Of a stretch of 64,000 nucleotides of DNA, positions 58,637-64,000 are shown in pieces. The stretch covers positions 4,960,001 to 5,024,000 of the forward strand of contig NC_079881.1 of assembly GCF_029227915.1 (NCBI RefSeq), in the 5' to 3' direction. Origin of the DNA: Hydractinia symbiolongicarpus. Lineage: Eukaryota > Cnidaria > Hydrozoa > Anthoathecata > Hydractiniidae. Every line of letters starts with the position of its first letter. Position 1 is the first letter of the stretch. The notes under the pieces are model-generated. The model was given only the letters and a program-made list of their open reading frames with translations. It searched no databases and was not told the DNA's origin. The position numbers and the translations under genes are program-made.

Positions 58637-60624
58637 TTAGTGATCGTGCAACTGAAACTTGCAATGTTCTTACACAATAGATAAGAAAGAAAACTGTTAA
58701 TATGTTAACTAAATACATTTTTGTTATTGTTTTTCTCTCTAAAATGAATGACATTATGGCTCTTACGCTCGCTAAAACTAACAAATACTTAATTTTTATG
58801 AATTAATAATTTCAGGGTAAAACCTTCATAAAATATAACGCTATATAAGTTATTTGTTTTTCCAACTACTCTAAAAGTTGATACCAATCTTTTGTTTGTA
58901 CAAAGCATTTATGTCAACATCAGAAATAAAAACAGATTAGTTAAACAGAAAATAGAATTTCTTTTTACTATTTAGTCATGCAAAAGCGTTCCTAATACAC
59001 TATAATTGTATCAATGCTCAAAAAGTTTTGGACCTGTCCGAATATTAAAGATTTCGAATAGCCAAACTGTAATTGGATAAAGTCAAGTTTTTAAGTTTTT
59101 AAAAAACCAATGGCAGGTTGTCCCTCGTCCAATTCTTAAAATTTGAGCCCAGTGTTTAGCAGTTAAACAGTGACTGTTCATTTCACATCAAAAAAGGTAT
59201 GTAAAAAACTGGCCTGTTAAGTATATCTAAAACATTATAAGTGTATTGAAGACATGCGAGATGCATAGTAATACATTCGATTTGTTAATCATTATCAGGA
59301 AGTTGAGATATAAGAAATCAAGATAAGATCTAAGAATTCAACTGTACTAGACAATTTATTAAAAGAGAAAAAGGAAACATAAACTTAAAATAATCATAAT
59401 CATTATAAAGTTTAGATAATAGCCATTTAAATTTAAAATCTAAAACATTAATTTGACACCAGCGTGACAGTAACTTCCACTTGAAATATAATCATTTGTT
59501 TTCCAACACTTTCTTCATTTAAATGTTCCTTAATAAATGTTTCGACAAATTAGTTGCAAAGTCAGTGTCTTTGTGCATGACTGAGAAAAAGTCAATAGAG
59601 TGGGTCGAAGAAAGTCTACCTTTGTATTATCATTACTTACTACCTAATGGTCGTCAAAGGTAGTCATTTTGACAACATGAGATAGTCAATAAAGTGATTC
59701 ATAGAAAGCTGACATTTTTTGTTGTTGTTTTGTTTTGGAGGGGGAGGTAGATTTTGAGATTTTGACCTCCTAGATTGGTAAAAAAGCACAGCATAAATCT
59801 ATCAAATCTTAACCATGGTCGAAAAACATTTTGGAGGGAACATCCCAGTAAACACAAAGACGTCTTAAAGACGACTTTTCTCGTCTAGAACTCGTCCAGA
59901 CGTCTTTCGACTAGAAAAGACGACTGAAAGAAGTCTTTATTTGGTCTTCGTAAGACCAGTAAAATTTCGTTCGAAATTAACGTCTTAAAGACGTCTTTAT
60001 TTGGTCTCTGTAAGACCAGTAGAATAGAAGGTTTTATCATAAATGTGTTACAAACTCGTTGGAATAGAATGACTCGAAGACGTCTTTTCCTGTCTTTTTA
60101 AAAACCGCTAGAAGTCTGTCGAATAAACTTCTTATGCCTCATATTTCAAGAATTTGAAAAATATAACGGTTCGAAAAGTACACCCGCCAGTCTCAGATTA
60201 TGTGAAAATTACCGAGTGTAACATTTTCTACGCATGGAGTAATTGGTATACACTTGATTTTTATGTAAAATATATTATAAAAAAAATTGGCTAAAATTTG
60301 CTGAAAATTGAAAAAGAAATAAGAAAATTGACAACTTTGGATTTCTCTTCTCTTCTCTTATGAAAAGGGGTAACAAACCTTCCTAATACAAAAAACTTAT
60401 TAAGCCCTTGGGACGAAGTTGTGTTATAACTGCCACTTGTTAACTGTCTATCATTCCTTTTCGTTTCAAAGATAATTTCACGACAGTGCAAATAACGTTA
60501 TTTCTTTGCCCATTCGCAAAGATTAGCTTACAAAAAAACTTTTTTGTTATTTCAGAGCTTCTTATACAGAGGTGGCAAAAAAATTCGAATTAAATTTGTC
60601 TAAAAAAGGATACAAACCTGTTTT
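58637..60624. other. No gene; palindromic repeat block inside
   Basis: Only short frames. The palindromic CGTCTTAAAGACG block is listed separately (59857-60110). Confidence 0.4.
59857..60110. repeat. CGTCTTAAAGACG palindromic repeats
   Basis: The palindrome CGTCTTAAAGACG occurs at about 59860 and 59992. A diverged 35-bp direct repeat (GTCTTTATTTGGTCTTCGTA / GTCTTTATTTGGTCTCTGTA, each then AGACCAGTA) starts at about 59932 and 59993. Many further GTCTT/AAGAC pairs lie between. It is a foldback-type element or short repeat cluster. Confidence 0.7.
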
Positions 60625-60917
60625 TAGCTGAGACGCTGTTAAAAGTGCAACCAACAAGGGCATATTGCGAAAAACTGTAAAAATGATCCTACAACGAGTT
60701 CATTAGCAGTCGGAAAATTGACCCAGAACAACGGACGATGGTTTAAAATTAGTATTGGAGGTAGATTAATTAACTTTCTGTATGATATAGGAACACAATT
60801 TACGATTATTACCAAAAGGACATATATGAAAGTTTGGCTAGCAAGCCACCATATATGCCTATAGGTCAAAACGGATCAGGAGTGGACGGACACAATTTTT
60901 CATTAGGAGATGACATA

Positions 60918-61321
60918 CTGTAACGCTTCGAATAACCGCCACCTTCTATTAAACGTTCCCCTCGAATAGACGCCCCTTCTTTTCAGTCATTTTTTAAATA
61001 AACGACCCCCCCCCGAATACACGCCCCCTCGAATAAACGCCCCTCCCTCATAAGGGGCGTTTATGCGAGGCGATAGTAAAAGTATACTTACTTACTTACT
61101 TTTTTCCTAAATCTTAGGTTTAAAGTTGGAAATTTAGCTTTTCGCTAAATTTCGTTCATTCTCTAAAACACGTGAATATCTTTTATTTTATGTTGCGAAG
61201 ATAAATATTATAGGTATAAAGAGACGAAGTGTAAAAAATTTAATAAACGCACCCCTTTTTTAAACGCCCCCTCCAATATACGCCTCAAAAAATGTGAAAA
61301 AATTTATTCGAAGCATTACGG
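60918..61321. mobile_element. TA-flanked MITE inserted in the Gypsy element
   Basis: Inverted ends CTGTAACGCTTCGAATAA and (reverse complement) CCGTAATGCTTCGAATAA are flanked by TA on each side (60916-60917, 61322-61323), as for Tc1/mariner-type MITEs. Inside are repeated CGAATAAACGCCCC motifs and the palindrome GCCCCTCCCTCATAAGGGGC. No coding capacity. Confidence 0.8.
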
Positions 61322-61339
61322 TATTTAAATTTAAAGTTT

Positions 61340-62106
61340 GAAAGGGACAGTGGAGGAGAGTTCGTGTTGGAGTACGAGCCGGTTTTGGTTTCTGCGGCTG
61401 TTGAGGGTAATATATTTGACGCCAAGACCGAAAATAGGCATAAGGGTTGTACGATAGATCTAGAAAACACTTCGATTATTTACACGACCAAAAATGGTAA
61501 GAAAGTTCGCCTGATGTGTTTTAAAGAAAAATCACTCTCCACCGCAGTATTTCTCAAAGTAGACAGAGCAACCGTTATTCAGCATGGTAGTATACAGGCG
61601 GTAAAGAGAAAATTGCTAATTCCCAAAGTCTGCGATCACAACTAACAGAAAATGATTTCTTTTGTTTAGAAAATAGTTCAGAAAATGTAGACATTTTTCG
61701 AGTGGGAGACATAGCAATAAACAAAACAATTGGAAAAATTTCAATTCCAGTTAAAAATAACTCAGGCGATACTATAAAACTTAAAAAGGGGCAAATGCTT
61801 GCAAATGTAAATATTGTAGAAAAAGTTGAACTTTGTGATAATCAGTCATTCAAAACAGACATTCAAATTGACACGTGCAAAAGTTTAATAAACAATAAGA
61901 ATTACGACTTCGGGGATTTACCTGGAGAAACACATAAAAAGTTAGGGAGCATTTTGAATAGCTATTATAATGAGATAATAAAAGGTACAACAATAAAAGA
62001 AAGTCAAATTCAATATGAACACAAGATTAATTTAATTAACGAAAAAACTGTGGTTTGTAAACCCAGGGCTTTAGCACACGCATATGAGAAAGAAGTCAAC
62101 GCTTAA
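61340..62106 (+). pseudogene. Gypsy pol, protease-to-RT linker
   Basis: After the MITE the frame reads RDSGGEFVLEYEPVLVSAA to KLLIPKVCDHN (stop 61645), then shifts to ENSSENVDIFRVGDIAINKT up to a TAA after AYEKEVNA at 62104-62106. The RT start follows at 62134 in register. It matches the region of Gypsy polyproteins between protease and RT. Confidence 0.65.
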
Positions 62107-62636
62107 GTGGATGAATAATTAAAAGAAGGGATTGTGGAAATCAGCGACAGCCCGTATTCAAGTCCGATAGTTCCAGTCATTAAGAAAGAAGGCACTCTTC
62201 GTATATGTTGCGACTTTAGACAGCTTAACGCGAAATCGTTTCCAATCCTACGCACCGAAAATTTATTGGAAGATTTTAAAGATGCAAAGGTATTTAAGCT
62301 GGATTTCCATCAGTGCGAATTCTCTTATCGCTCTGGCTTTTTTGACCCATTGATCTTTTTTCGCACTAGTGGAAATTGCAGAGCGACACTTTTTTGCTCT
62401 TATCGCCCAATTTCAGTGCGATAGTCAGAGCGACAACTATCAAAAAGTTTTGATATTTATCGCTCTGAGTTTTCGCCCAAAAGTGCAACTTCAAAGAAAT
62501 ACCGAATGTCCATTTAAAAAAATTGAATAGATTCTATTGAAATTTAACTTCAGCACATGCTTACACGTGTTAAGTACAACAAATAGTTTCATATGTGTTG
62601 TCAACCGAGCAGTGTTGTAAAAAAAGTTTTTATAAA

Positions 62637-63662
62637 ATGGGAAAAACAAATAGGTTCGACTTAAGGGAAGATGAATATTTAGCAGAGGCTGTTCGAAATT
62701 TTTCATGTCTGTACGACAAAAGTTGCAAAGAGTATCGAGAAAAAGATCGAGTGGCAAATGCTTAGAAGAATGTTGAGGAGGAGTTAGGATGTGAGGAGGG
62801 TAAAGTTTATCCTTGTTTGTCAGTTCAATGCGCTACATTTTTGCGCTGTTAAAACTTGAGCGTATTCAGCTTGTTCTATTACTTATTTGGAAAAAAAATG
62901 TTTTTAAATTCAACTGTTTTAAGGTAAAGCTATTCGAAGATGGGACTTGAAAAAAAGATACAGCAAGAAAAAGAATAACCTAAAAAAGAAATCAGCATCG
63001 GGATCAGGTTTGGCTGACGTTGAATCATGTGTCAAAGATTTGAAAGAATGCTCTTTTTTATCTTGGCTTGATAAGCATTATCAAATGAGAGACACAAAAT
63101 CAAATATAGCGGCTCCGGAGGATGAGGAAGATATTGATTCTTATTCGGAGGCAGCGGTTGAAGATTATTTAAATAACGAGAATGACCCTGCTACAAAATC
63201 ACCAAGTTTGGCCAAGATGACAACTATTGATCCACCATCTGTTACATCAACAAAGAGGAGCGGGCGTAAGAGTACGAAAGAAGAAACAGAAACGTTTGCT
63301 TTGAAGAGCATCGGCGAGGCTTTTGCATCGAAAGCAACTCAACGTGGTAGTGCTAAAATGGACGCAGATGGCCTGTTTGGTAAATGGTTGCTGAAGAATT
63401 AAGACAAGTATCTGGGCGAAGCAAGATTATGCTAAAGCACAAAGTTCAAACCGCAATCTATGAATGTCAAATGGAGGCTTGGAATGGGTCGCAGCCTAAA
63501 CGACAGCTACACATGATGTCCCCACCCTCAACTCCTAGTTTTGGTAATTCTCTCCATTTCAACGCCTATGGAAGCCCCGTATACCAGCAACAGCAGCCAT
63601 TGCATGAAGATAAAACCGATCATAAAGGGTATTACACAAATTTGTTGAATGAAAAACAATAG
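62637..63662 (+). pseudogene. PIF/Harbinger MADF-like partner protein, second copy
   Basis: Exon 1 62637-62799 (MGKTNRFDLREDEYLAEAVR, FSCLYDKSCKEYREKDRVAN) has an in-frame TAG at 62763-62765 where MADF proteins have a Trp codon (A-W-K-N). Intron GTAAAG...TTTTAAG. Exon 2 from 62924 reads KAIRRWDLKKRYSKKKNNLK, SFLSWLDKHYQMRD, a Ser/Thr/Lys-rich linker, ETFALKSIGEAFAS and DADGLFGK. A one-base slip at about 63383 then moves the tail (MVAEELRQVSGRSKIMLKHK, YECQMEAW) to another frame ending at 63662. Confidence 0.75.
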
Positions 63663-63721
63663 TTTTTTTTGCATAAAACAAAACTGTAAATACAACATTG
63701 TAAAAGGTCTTTTCAAAATAT

Positions 63722-64000
63722 TTATGTACGCCTTACATGTCGGTACTGCCATTCAACAGCACCCTCTTCACTATTCACAAAATCCTTGATTGCTTCCCGC
63801 ATTTCTGTAGCACTTCTTTCTGGCCGGGAGCCCCGTACATTACATAAGTCATAAAGACATCCTTCGTTCTGCCCCACCTGTCTTCTCCATTCCCCAGGCG
63901 TAATCTCCCCATTCGTGTCTGTGCTATCGACAAAACCATTTGGACAATACATTGCGGCTTCAGTTTGGCGTAAGTAATTGTGTAAAGCAATTGCTCCGAA
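63722..64000 (-). CDS. PIF/Harbinger transposase C-terminus, partial
   Basis: The minus frame from the right edge (IALHNYLRQTEAAMYCPNGF) continues with GEITPGEWRRQVGQNEG, RSATEMREAIKDFVNSEEG and AVEWQYRHVRRT before the stop at 63722. The sequence matches the end of the transposase at 57253-57693 in layout (ALHNYL, CPPGY/CPNGF, GDWRQ/GEWRR). It is open over the visible part. The catalytic DDE part lies beyond the window. Confidence 0.8.
   Translation of the reverse strand, partial: FGAIALHNYLRQTEAAMYCPNGFVDSTDTNGEITPGEWRRQVGQNEGCLYDLCNVRGSRPERSATEMREAIKDFVNSEEGAVEWQYRHVRRT

Larger units (their letters stand above)
60625..62308 (+). mobile_element. Ty3/Gypsy retrotransposon fragment
   Basis: Plus strand: the end of a zinc knuckle (KCNQQGHIAKNCKND), a protease motif (NFLYDIGTQFTIITKRTY, with DIG instead of the usual DTG), the post-protease region at 61340-61645 and 61650-62106 (KISIPVKNNSGDTIKLKKGQ), then the RT start (LKEGIVEISDSPYSSPIVPV, IKKEGTLRICCDFRQLN, FKLDFH). 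The RT is cut at about 62308 by the next element. A MITE splits it at 60918. There are stops at 62104 and 62117 and a slip near 60830. The LTR is not seen. Confidence 0.85.
62309..64000. mobile_element. Second PIF/Harbinger element, right side outside window
   Basis: Starts inside the Gypsy RT after GATTTCCAT; the end-like sequence CAGTGCGAATTCTCTTATCG begins near 62311. Within the first 170 bp, motifs CAGTGCGA, CAGAGCGAC and ATCGCTCTG recur in both orientations (62311, 62327, 62380, 62417, 62428, 62458), possible transposase-binding subterminal repeats. The two genes are the Harbinger pair: a MADF-like protein (plus) and a transposase (minus, running off the right edge). The left target duplication cannot be fixed without the right end. 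Confidence 0.75.

Overview
The window is AT-rich animal DNA with intron-bearing genes, short conserved exons and a dense load of decayed transposons. The gene families (a parallel beta-helix protein with a multi-pass membrane half, a class A GPCR fragment, a Cys-rich modular cell-surface protein) and the mobile elements (PIF/Harbinger, Mutator-like, BEL/Pao, Gypsy, Penelope-like, CR1/L2-type, Polinton fragment) suggest an early-branching metazoan. A hydrozoan cnidarian is the best guess. This is inference from content, not a species identification.

Layout. 1-860 is a 20-bp minisatellite with higher-order structure. 2039-14027 (minus) is a 16- to 17-exon gene for a secreted or membrane protein. 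It has a signal peptide, five copies of a three-exon Cys-rich module (exons A, B, C with intron phases 1-1, 1-0, 0-1), Thr/Pro-rich stalks and a transmembrane end. I do not recognise the module. A 470-bp 8-mer microsatellite lies just upstream of the start codon. 14.6-23.5 kb holds no gene I can support. 23539-30928 (minus) is a two-exon gene for a 1080-residue protein: signal peptide, parallel beta-helix repeats, Cys-rich linker, then eight or nine membrane spans. Its 4.1-kb intron holds a PIF/Harbinger derivative that landed in an exon-like fragment of another gene.

31.3-43.6 kb is a mobile-element zone: a poly-G foldback, a Polinton-type DNA polymerase relic, a GPCR C-terminal exon with a nearby degenerate paralogue, a 5'-truncated BEL/Pao retrotransposon with one LTR, a non-LTR 3' end, and a 2.2-kb element with perfect 32-bp terminal inverted repeats and a perfect 9-bp target duplication. 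That last element carries a Ulp1-type protease plus PHD-finger gene. 44-50 kb has two decayed Penelope-like fragments. 51.5-54.7 kb has a broken CR1/L2-like retrotransposon and a tRNA-derived SINE. 55743-58636 is a complete PIF/Harbinger element (transposase plus MADF/BESS partner) with coding damage. 60.6-64 kb is a Gypsy element interrupted by a TA-flanked MITE and by a second PIF/Harbinger element that leaves the window.

The two host genes most likely to be functional are the modular receptor-like gene and the beta-helix membrane protein. All exon calls come from reading frames, splice consensus and phase bookkeeping; none has transcript support here.
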